A program made the translations under genes and the position numbers. The notes under the pieces were generated by a model that had not been told where the DNA came from, did not search any database, and saw only the letters and a list, made by a program, of their open reading frames with translations. From the NCBI GenBank assembly GCA_011049795.1, contig DRHD01000365.1, positions 1 to 30,950 of the forward strand: a DNA stretch of 30,950 nt, given 5' to 3'. Shown in pieces: positions 14,601-20,965 of this stretch (position 1 is the first letter of the stretch; every line of letters starts with the position of its first letter). Origin of the DNA: Porticoccus sp. (GTDB taxonomy: Bacteria; Pseudomonadota; Gammaproteobacteria; Pseudomonadales; Porticoccaceae).

Positions 14601-17600
14601 CTGATCTCGGTGCCCCCAAGCTGACCCGCTCAATGGAGACTTGTCGAAGTAAATCCAGTAATAGACAGCTCTCACCACGACATCTGTATCTGATGGTACT
14701 GGCCCCAAACTACTAGTACTAAAGATACTTTCTGGCTTTGAATTAAAGTCACTATTGGCCTGGATTACAGGACTTGCATTGAGACGCTGGAGGGGCGAGA
14801 GGCCGTCGTTGTAATGACCAATTACCTGATTATTGAGACGAATATAGTCACTGTAATCCTGTGCAATTGTAACCACATCTGGAGTGATGCCTTCATAAGG
14901 TTTTATACCTCTGGCTTGTCTTTCACTGTTGACCAGATAAAGTCCTTTTTCTTGTGCAGACATCGCATCCCACTCTGTTTGCGATGGCATAATCAAGTAT
15001 TGGAAAACCGAATTATCAATTAAACGAGCGTTATTGAAAGCTGCTTCAATTTCTGCCACGTCAGTGTAGTTATTGCCTACCCATGTAATATTATCGTCAG
15101 GGTAGCGATCAATAAAGTCTCCATCATCGGCAACAGGGTCTACAGGACAAACGGTTAACGCGTGCTCTATAACCGTAACGTCAACAGAAAAATCTTGCTG
15201 GGTAACTGATTCCCCGTCGCTAACATCAACCCTTACATTATTGCTACCAGCTTGCAGTACCGTCGGTATCCAGCTAATAACATTACCGGAAATTGTCATC
15301 CCGGATGGTGCAACGGATAAGCTATAACTTAATGCATCACCATCAGCATCTGTGGCCACTATGGTGTATTGGTAAGGGGTCTTTGCTACAGCACTTGTCG
15401 GCGCAATACTGGTTATCACCGGTTCGTTATTGGGCACAAAGAGTTCAGCAATTATGCTGTAGGTATATTCAACGGAATTAATACCATCAGTAGCAACCAG
15501 TGTGACCGGATGGCTACCCACCTGATCTATCGTGGGAGTCCAATACACGGTTTGACCCACCTGGTACATACCCGTCGGACCTGACTGCAGAACAGCGCTA
15601 GCAGTATTCGGGCCATCTGTATCGGTAAGCGTTATATTGTATTGGTATTGTTGATCAACAAAAGTCGTTGTTGAAGGAAGTACCGAGAAGGAAGGCGGTG
15701 CATTGTAACCGTGAACCTGCAACAAGAAGTCTTGCCATTTTGCAACCTTACCATCGCTCACAGCGATAGTTACCCAATGATGTCCAATATCTGCTGCTGT
15801 CGGTGTCCAGTAAATGGTGTTATCAGTCATCGTCATGCCTTCTGGGGCATCACTCAACGTATAATTGAGATTATCTCCATCGGGGTCAGTAGCAACAACT
15901 GTGTATTGATAAGGCTGGTCAATAGAAGCATCCGTAAAAGGGCTGCTTGAAAAAATGGGCCACTCATTGGCTTGCAGGGTTACAAAGGTAACGGAGGCCT
16001 TTTCTGTTTTATCCAAATCATTATCATCACTACCAACCTCTACCACGATAGTATGGACACCAAGCTGATCGGGTGTTGGGATCCAATTAGCGATATTCCC
16101 CGTCATTGTCATCCCAACTGGACCAGACTTTAAACTAAAAGTTGGGTCTACACTTGAGTAGTCAATCCGTCCATCAACAACGTATTGGTAAGCTTGTCCA
16201 ACGACGGCCTCTCTTGGAGCAATTCCTACAACATAAGGTATAAGGGTGTCCCTCGAAAGTAGGATACTCCAGCTTTGTGTTGTTAACCTACCGTATTGGT
16301 CAGTAACACCGATGGTGATATCGATATATCCAGATGCGGTAAAAGTAAACACTTGAGTTGGATAAAAAGTAAAAACATTTCCGGAAATAGAAACACCGTC
16401 GAGATCATCACGAACTTCTTCAATAGTGTACGTTAATGGGCCGTCATCAGGGTTTACAGCCTCAATAACGTATCTATAGGTCGAAAATGCTAATGCCCTC
16501 TCACCCGGCACACTGGTTATCGTGACTGCGGGCAAATCCGATAGTGAACTAACCGTAAGGTCGTAACTCTGCTGAACAGTATTTACCCCATCCGTCACCG
16601 CTACAGTGACAGGATATACGCCAGCTTTGCTCTTTCCGACCGGCCAAGACACAGTATTACCGACCATGACCATTTTTCGGGGGCCCTCTATCAGGCTGTA
16701 TGTCAGCGCATCACCTTCCGGGTCAAGAGCCTGAATTTCATACTCATAAAGGTTGTCCCTCACCGCAGTTTGTACAGGGTCACTGATTATTATTGGTTCC
16801 CCCGGCCCACCTACAAAAACAATGAGAGTTGGTTCAACGCTGCTTTCACCATCACTCACCACAACGGTCACATCATGGCGACCAGCCTGACCAGCACTTG
16901 GCACCCAACTCACAATGGAATCAGCGATCGACATACCTGCTGGTGCTGTACTGAGGCTATAACTTAGAGCATCACCGTCAGCGTCAGAAGCAGTAACAGT
17001 GTATTGGTACAACTGCCCTTCTGTTGCCGTTGTTTTAGGAAAGCTGGAAACCTCTGGCTCACGGTTTGCGAGCTTAACCGTGATAACAAAACTTTGCTCA
17101 ACACTGTCTACACCATTGCTAACACGCAAAAGAAGAGGATGTCTGCCCTCCTCTACATATTCGGCTGCCCAAGTAAATACATCTTGGCTTATGCTCATTC
17201 CAAGCGAACCATCAAGCAATGTATAGCTCAACGTCCCTCCGGCAGGATTAGAGACAGTAATATTGTACTGATAAGGCTGCCCAGCTATCGCTGTAGTTAT
17301 CGGTTGACTGGTAATAGCCAAGCTAGCAATAGGTTCAGTTTGAACGATAAGAGTGTAGCTTTGGTCAACGCTATCTTCGCCATCATCAACAATCACTGTC
17401 ACAGTATGACTGCCGACATTTGTATTATCCGGCGTCCAGTTAAGTGTATTTCCGACAACACTCATACCCGCAGGCGCTGTGCTCAAGCTGTACGTTAGTG
17501 TGTCTCCATCAGTATCACTTGCTTGAATAGGGTATTGATATAACTGGTTTACAGCTGCCAACAACAATGGCTGACTGCTGATCTCTGGTACTTGATTAGT

Positions 17601-18476
17601 ATTATCAACTGTTATCGCGAAACTTTGTTCAGCGCTATCTATACCATCGCTCACAACAAGAGTGACGTTATGTAAACCTTCTTGATCGTAATCTGGCGTC
17701 CAACTCAAAACATTGCCAGATATAACCATTCCAACTGGCGCCACATTCAGTGAGTAACTCAGATTATCACCATCGGGATCACTCGCCGCCACGGCATACT
17801 CGTAGTAAATATTTTCGGAAGCAGTGAGAATTGGCTGGCTTGTGATAACAGGGGCTTGATTTACAGGTGCACTCACTGTAACTGTATAACTCTGCTCTAC
17901 ACTGTCCGTACCATCACTAACGACAAGAGTTACAGCATGATCACCCGCTTGAGAGCTATCGGGTGTCCAGCTTATTGAATTCCCCGAAATAGTCATACCC
18001 GAAGGGGCTACGGTTAAACTGTAATTTAACGTGTCGCCATCGGCATCTGTTGCTTGTACTGCGTATTGGTATAGCTCACCACTATTAGCACTAGTAATCG
18101 GCTGGCTAGAGATGACTGGAGGGCTGTTCACAAATTGGGTAACGGTAATAACGAAGCTTTGTTCTACCGTGGCGGTTCCATCACTAACCCCAACCGTTAC
18201 AGGAAACATTCCTGTCTTGCTCTTCCCAATTGACCACCTAAAGGTATTGCCAGCAACCTTCATTTGCTTAGGACCTTCAACGCGACTATATGTCAGAGGG
18301 TCTCCATCAGCATCAGTTGCTTGAACGCTGTATTCATACAGTTCCCCGGAATATCCAGTTGTAATGGGGTTACTGGTGATAACAGGATCGGCAGCATTAG
18401 CCATCTGAGAAAAAAGTCCTAGAACACAGAAGGCAAGTATCAGAAATTTTGGCAGGGCAAGACGGATTAAGGGCAC
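8667..18476 (-). CDS. Giant exported Ig-CAP-DUF1566-RHS protein, putative polymorphic toxin/adhesin
   Basis: A 3269-residue protein. The GTG start (18476) has AAGGA eight bases upstream and opens a Sec signal peptide (residues 1-28, ending QMANA). Residues ~30-1130 are twelve cadherin/He_PIG-like Ig repeats of about 90 residues, most with a YQY turn and a D-x-DGD calcium-type loop. A CAP/SCP domain follows at ~1165-1345 (VNSERQARG, VIGHYNDG, WGHRDQLL). Then come a Big2-like domain (~1375-1460), a carboxypeptidase-regulatory-like domain (~1495-1580), two DUF1566/Lcl_C domains (~2049-2283) and YD/RHS repeats (~2290-3100). The RHS core ends GYRDYDSETGRWTARDPIGL...DPNGE near residue 3152. The last ~117 residues are a different tip: a hydrophobic stretch (VLVVALIAGGVAIVA), then a charged helical tail. 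This is consistent with a Sec-secreted contact-dependent toxin with a long adhesive stalk. Export beyond the periplasm and tip activity are unknown. Confidence 0.88.
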   Translation of the reverse strand: MPLIRLALPKFLILAFCVLGLFSQMANAADPVITSNPITTGYSGELYEYSVQATDADGDPLTYSRVEGPKQMKVAGNTFRWSIGKSKTGMFPVTVGVSDGTATVEQSFVITVTQFVNSPPVISSQPITSANSGELYQYAVQATDADGDTLNYSLTVAPSGMTISGNSISWTPDSSQAGDHAVTLVVSDGTDSVEQSYTVTVSAPVNQAPVITSQPILTASENIYYEYAVAASDPDGDNLSYSLNVAPVGMVISGNVLSWTPDYDQEGLHNVTLVVSDGIDSAEQSFAITVDNTNQVPEISSQPLLLAAVNQLYQYPIQASDTDGDTLTYSLSTAPAGMSVVGNTLNWTPDNTNVGSHTVTVIVDDGEDSVDQSYTLIVQTEPIASLAITSQPITTAIAGQPYQYNITVSNPAGGTLSYTLLDGSLGMSISQDVFTWAAEYVEEGRHPLLLRVSNGVDSVEQSFVITVKLANREPEVSSFPKTTATEGQLYQYTVTASDADGDALSYSLSTAPAGMSIADSIVSWVPSAGQAGRHDVTVVVSDGESSVEPTLIVFVGGPGEPIIISDPVQTAVRDNLYEYEIQALDPEGDALTYSLIEGPRKMVMVGNTVSWPVGKSKAGVYPVTVAVTDGVNTVQQSYDLTVSSLSDLPAVTITSVPGERALAFSTYRYVIEAVNPDDGPLTYTIEEVRDDLDGVSISGNVFTFYPTQVFTFTASGYIDITIGVTDQYGRLTTQSWSILLSRDTLIPYVVGIAPREAVVGQAYQYVVDGRIDYSSVDPTFSLKSGPVGMTMTGNIANWIPTPDQLGVHTIVVEVGSDDNDLDKTEKASVTFVTLQANEWPIFSSSPFTDASIDQPYQYTVVATDPDGDNLNYTLSDAPEGMTMTDNTIYWTPTAADIGHHWVTIAVSDGKVAKWQDFLLQVHGYNAPPSFSVLPSTTTFVDQQYQYNITLTDTDGPNTASAVLQSGPTGMYQVGQTVYWTPTIDQVGSHPVTLVATDGINSVEYTYSIIAELFVPNNEPVITSIAPTSAVAKTPYQYTIVATDADGDALSYSLSVAPSGMTISGNVISWIPTVLQAGSNNVRVDVSDGESVTQQDFSVDVTVIEHALTVCPVDPVADDGDFIDRYPDDNITWVGNNYTDVAEIEAAFNNARLIDNSVFQYLIMPSQTEWDAMSAQEKGLYLVNSERQARGIKPYEGITPDVVTIAQDYSDYIRLNNQVIGHYNDGLSPLQRLNASPVIQANSDFNSKPESIFSTSSLGPVPSDTDVVVRAVYYWIYFDKSPLSGSAWGHRDQLLLTEFNENSNDPYKEGLAGFGISTGAYDPTLSGQGLVGGVVVFNTFDQSTAWDHSDTVVVNVDVAQACNNHIEIIVDEADVSNPSQLVELKLSPSDILMAKNGTAVLQLTGVYQNSSEVDLTSVSHFISDTRSIVEVDTGTITALNVGSTYMKATVGTLSSNSIWVNVDEASDLSNLSGTYAEDYLEYVPPNATISNYDPKAFSLFTGLVKDRYGVPLEGVTVSYLNKPEYGSAQTDLDGHFVIAAEAGSQTLIYRKENYLTVHRTKPAASSSWAVVDDVVMLEVDSKQTAISLGSPSPQIHESTPVTDARGTRATTLVFSGVNSATITSPDGGQRQVTDFSVRATEYELPESMPAALPEASAFTYCSELDIPGVRDDEVVTFDNPVVMYVDNFLGFSVGEIIPIGYYDRLDGEWKASQNGVVVTLLDASNDGLVDGVDYDGDSIADDINNNGSTTDEAVGIENFEVGKTYWRGSFNHFTPWDFNLADQSDRNPEDQTDPETTENEEDEKNDELACTGSYVKPYQQSFHEDIPITGTDLTLHYSSQRTEGYQHKINFKLLGDTISAGLQEVVAKLEIGGRVFEQSFISLSTGLEAEFYWDGTDIKGNRIKGEALGLISIGYRYQSEYSSFGNVATDPLNRELSEFGNAWAQPGNFTTGVAGREDDFSWTYDRVVIKNTFNSQIAEGWSISNVHEKTRNNLIYKGDGSVLESNSLSRVLKTGITQVQYQTPGEGGDDGFYQKGGSTIDYEVTADGVLQDRVTGLEWQYVDQPEKFRFKQEATDYCANLPSNAADDWRLPTPKELTYTIDKASGQHDSPLYRFDALSYWHQNSANPEEQLIPVLCVRGETINDRYITELKRNASDNVVTDGQNGLMWQDDSSVASEGALYTWTAAIDHCELLDHAGYSDWRLPNINELAYTLPNSTFAHATALALPEGTIWTPAIDSSLRYRKPYWASTPNFLSSDHAWAMESVSFSYFGFDKTDQYNVRCVRDDLSLLKSPYRFDQNGSHTETVDVDSGLTLQTLNYDENGLLTSMVDQFGNTLTVNRDIAGKVSITSHDGYETLLSVDTNNNVSRVDYDDSSNFQFSYVSKSLLNWKRDRNGNDFNHYFDPRGRVDQTNDPEGGIWDFYSMKLPNGSLDYGYSTVEGNNYQTVRSVLANGDIQKVTTDKDGTQSTNTLQPDNLKETTQSCGITTVIDRVLDSKTLDEIPQQITVSLPSGLTSVTTLAKTYAEAGADTTQYTLDVVSNGKTSSSFYDTVTGVRTITSPENRTVTYNYNPQTNLLGSVQVQGLLPTSYTYDARGRVLTTTAGSRIQTNYYDDLIGKGSLSDTEADDGKVTRFTYGPVGRVDTVTYPDFSVVDNDYDNNGNVTNVNIPSLQDYGFTFNGTNNVSTESAPSLEQTQYLYDDDKNLTDIVLPSSAVIHHDYVNNLIGQTTTPEGIINYTYLCGGKVDTVTEGSETIDYDYDGDLLTGIHYGGLLGEAITQGYNTDFLINSLNYVGQTTAISYDNDNILTGIHGYTITPHAQHGLPEALNNGTFAQSRLYNGHGETTSVNTQVANQDSYDYALTYNDLGQIINKQETLHDGTINNYVYTYHPDRRWLTTVSKNGSVVESYGYDANGNRTLHTNTAKGITAVIPSYNLDDQLVSDGNGASYTYTADGYLSSKTTSAGITTYQYSSLGRLLSVQPPAPAAVITYQHNAMGNRVAKLVGGVITEKYLWLDKTTLLAVYNADNTLKQRFAYTLGNTPTSFEQGGNKYYITTDHLGSPRTISDSSGAIIKAIEYDSFGNVLNDSNPSFSIPFGFASGLYDQDTGLIRFGYRDYDSETGRWTARDPIGLDDGPNIYQYVQNNPINFVDPNGEIIVQVLVVALIAGGVAIVASDTAGTGLEMVLKDRAERMENIEKGGEDPGIGRDGELGADLLKLAPEYVEFSEVIPERGFGKDPFRKLKRESFKEFLDRMRKWFEEIFEEEKSNECS

Positions 18477-18591
18477 GATTACTATCCTTGTATGAAATTC
18501 TATCCATGTAACCGTTCCGAGTGTAGTTGCTGCTTTTTAGTATGTCAAAAACAGGTAGTGCATAAATATTCTTCCTCCAGACAATCTGATT

Positions 18592-18912
18592 TTACGTGCT
18601 CCCTGCCACAAGACATTGTATTTCACGCTTAACTATTGAGTGCTCATCAACCCCCACCATCTTCTCCAACGCTCGAATACTGAGTCCGTGCATCTTTCGC
18701 CACATTCTGACCTGCTCTGGAAATGTTAGGCGCGGCTGATACGGACAATAACCAAGAAATTCGATGATCTTTGGTATGAGCTTTAAGGTAGGTTGTTTTG
18801 TTCAATGTTTCTCCCAATTTAATACCGTAAACTCACCTGCTCCGGTGATTTCACCGACCTCTTTTTGAGTTAGCCCTAAACCCAATCGTTTGGCTTTGAT
18901 ATGACAACCCAT
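18592..18912 (-). pseudogene. XRE-like helix-turn-helix gene broken by an in-frame TGA
   Basis: From ATG 18912 the frame reads MGCHIKAKRLGLGLTQKEVG, then EITGAGEFTVLNWEKH, and stops at TGA (18802-18804). The same frame continues after the stop as TKQPTLKLIPKIIEFLGYC, then PYQPRLTFPEQVRMWRKMHG, and so on to TAA at 18592. Both halves belong to one HTH_3/XRE-type protein of about 106 residues, whose relatives have 'NWE.GR..P....IPKIIEFLGY' across this point. One CGA-to-TGA change would explain the stop. It is the outermost gene of block B, upstream of the RHS gene on the same strand, and its 5' end abuts the C3 yifB tail. The rest of 18477-18591 shows nothing clear. Confidence 0.7.
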
Positions 18913-18920
18913 ATGCTCAG

Positions 18921-19016
18921 GTGACGGAAGCTCTTAGTTATCGAACAACCCTATCTCGATAACTCGCTATGAAATTGTAAAGGGACGGGTGTTATAGTTC
19001 GCTTATAACGAGGATG
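18921..19016 (+). repeat. yifB 3'-end repeat, copy C3, joined to the phaC leader
   Basis: The copy reads V-T-E-A-L-S-Y-R-T-T-L-S-R-stop (TAA 18960-18962), a yifB tail differing from the real one mainly at third codon positions. It continues ACTCGCTATGAAATTGTAAA as in C1. After a short unlike stretch it realigns at AGTTCGCTTATAACGAGGAT with 3531-3550. phaC starts 59 bases after this pseudo-stop. C1 and C3 thus look like the two halves of one yifB-phaC junction, split by the island. Confidence 0.85.
18991..19009 (+). promoter_or_regulatory. Small hairpin with TTCG loop just before the phaC ribosome site
   Basis: GTTATAG-TTCG-CTTATAAC folds into a stem with one bulged T and a TTCG tetraloop. 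It ends two bases before GAGGATGATTTC-ATG, the phaC ribosome site and start. The position could modulate translation, or it may be the remains of a yifB terminator without a T-run. The equivalent leader at C1 keeps the loop but loses most of the stem. Confidence 0.3.
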
Positions 19017-19021
19017 ATTTC

Positions 19022-20866
19022 ATGGCCGACGATTCTACGACTGACGGTACGAATGGTAGCAACGCTGGTACTGTCGACAACACAGACTCATCCGGCTTTA
19101 TTCATATGCTGGACAGCCTGCTCGATAAAATACCTAAACTGAATAATGAAACCGTAGAAGGCGTCGACTCACAACTGCGTGCGAGTATTGGCAAACTCAC
19201 CAACGGCATGTCGCCCATGCAGTTAATTCTGGCCTATTCGGACTGGCTGGGACACCTGGCCATGGCTCCCGCCAAACGCCTTCAATTGCTACAAAGCCTC
19301 GCGGGTAAAATCAAACAGCTATCTTCAGCGGCAGTCAAATCACTGACTGAAAAAACGGATGAATCCCTACCGCAAACATCGCCCCTGTTCAAACATGAGC
19401 TTTGGAAAAGAAGGCCTTTTAATCTTCTAGCACGCAGCCATCTGGCCACGATGGACTGGCTCAAGGAGCTTTCCACTGATATTCCCGGCATGGCCCCCTC
19501 TAATGCTGAATTAGTGGGTTTTATTAATGAGCAAATTTTCCAAATACTATCCCCTTCCAACTTTCCACTGAGTAATCCTGAGGTTTTGAAAACCACTTGG
19601 GATGAAAAAGGAAAAAATATTCTGAAGGGGATTAGTCATTTACAACGAGATATTAAAAAGGGCCTGCTCAAGAAAAACGAACCCGAAATGGGCGACTTTA
19701 AAGTGGGCGATAACCTGGCCACCACCCCCGGGAAGGTTATTTTTCAAAATGACTTGATAGAGCTCATCCAGTACAGCCCAGCCACCAAGACTGTTATTCA
19801 GGAACCTGTTTTAATCGTACCTGCCTGGATCATGAAGTACTACATTCTGGACCTCACCCCCGAAAAATCGCTGGTGAAGTATCTGGTGGATCAAGGGAAA
19901 ACTGTTTTTATGATTTCCTGGAAAAACCCTGATAAAGAAGACAAAGAGCTCTGTCTGGACAACTACTTAAAATCAGGATTTTTCGCAGCACTGGATACCG
20001 TTAAAACCATTGTACCCAAAACAAAAATCAACGCTGTCGGTTACTGTATCGGTGGCACCCTTCTCTCCATTGGTGCAGCCACGCTGGCCCGCCAAGATGA
20101 CGATATTCTCAACAGTATTACCCTGCTTGCCGCTCAGGTAGACTTCACCGAACCCGGAGAGATTAAACGGTTTCTGGGGTCTAGCCAGATGGCATTCATT
20201 GACAGCCGGATGTGGACCGATGGCTATCTCGAAGCCGCCAGTATGGGCGATGCCTTCAAGGCGCTGCGAGCCGAAGATATGATTCTCAACCCGGCGGTAG
20301 AACGCTATTACCTTGGCCGGGAGTCCAAGCCCAATGCATTAATGGCCTGGAATGCCGACGGCACGCGTATGCCGGCAAAGATGCATAGCCACTACCTTCA
20401 ACAGCTGTTCATGGAAAATCAGCTCGCCTCTTGCAAGTATGTGGTGGATGAAAAACCCATCGCATTACAAGATGTCCGGGCACCCTTTTTCATCATCGGC
20501 ACCACCACTGACCATGTGGCACCCTGGAAGTCCGTCTATAAAATCCACCACTTTGTTCGGTCAGAAGTGACTTTCCTACTGACGAATGGCGGACATAATG
20601 CAGGTATTATCTGTGGCCCAGAGCACCCTAGGCGCCATTTTCAGCTGGCTACCCACGACCCCATGGACAAATACACTGACCCGGAAACCTGGGTAGAAAC
20701 TGCAGAATCTCAACAGGGTTCATGGTGGCCAGCCTGGAATGACTGGCTGGATGAACACAGTGTTAAGGAAGTGCCCAAACGAACCATTCCTACGAGTAAA
20801 GCGGGTGCGAGTAAAAAGGGCTACAAAATACTTCGTGACGCACCGGGTGAGTATGTATTTGGTTGA
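19022..20866 (+). CDS. phaC: Poly(3-hydroxyalkanoate) synthase, class I type
   Basis: A 614-residue PHA synthase that polymerises (R)-3-hydroxyacyl-CoA into storage granules. The PhaC N-terminal domain occupies roughly residues 120-290 and the alpha/beta-hydrolase core follows. The lipase-like box is VGYCIGGT with catalytic Cys342, and the rest of the triad is Asp497 (TTTDHVAPW) and His525 (NGGHNAG). The C-terminus has the class I signature GSWWPAWNDWL and ends GYKILRDAPGEYVFG. The first ~25 residues are a low-complexity Thr/Asn/Gly-rich extension. The ATG has GAGG nine bases upstream. No phasin or phaA/phaB gene is adjacent. The gene lies right after the C3 yifB tail, so it was probably next to yifB before the island arrived. 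Confidence 0.93.
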   Translation: MADDSTTDGTNGSNAGTVDNTDSSGFIHMLDSLLDKIPKLNNETVEGVDSQLRASIGKLTNGMSPMQLILAYSDWLGHLAMAPAKRLQLLQSLAGKIKQLSSAAVKSLTEKTDESLPQTSPLFKHELWKRRPFNLLARSHLATMDWLKELSTDIPGMAPSNAELVGFINEQIFQILSPSNFPLSNPEVLKTTWDEKGKNILKGISHLQRDIKKGLLKKNEPEMGDFKVGDNLATTPGKVIFQNDLIELIQYSPATKTVIQEPVLIVPAWIMKYYILDLTPEKSLVKYLVDQGKTVFMISWKNPDKEDKELCLDNYLKSGFFAALDTVKTIVPKTKINAVGYCIGGTLLSIGAATLARQDDDILNSITLLAAQVDFTEPGEIKRFLGSSQMAFIDSRMWTDGYLEAASMGDAFKALRAEDMILNPAVERYYLGRESKPNALMAWNADGTRMPAKMHSHYLQQLFMENQLASCKYVVDEKPIALQDVRAPFFIIGTTTDHVAPWKSVYKIHHFVRSEVTFLLTNGGHNAGIICGPEHPRRHFQLATHDPMDKYTDPETWVETAESQQGSWWPAWNDWLDEHSVKEVPKRTIPTSKAGASKKGYKILRDAPGEYVFG

Positions 20867-20965
20867 GCTGACGGGGCCTTCAATTGAATCATCAATAGCA
20901 CTGGCAGCCATCAATGACCCTGTTACAATCCGTGGCCTTTTTGCCGCCCGGAATAGCCAGCTCTC

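Noticed and set aside
8716..18324. Many plus-strand open frames opposite the RHS gene
   Set aside because: They are short, lack ribosome sites and family features, and mirror the repetitive Ig and RHS coding sequence. They are antisense shadows.
15180..18400. Periodic ~280-bp repeats as a CRISPR or satellite array
   Set aside because: The period equals the ~92-residue Ig domains in one frame and the units are diverged at DNA level. This is a protein repeat.
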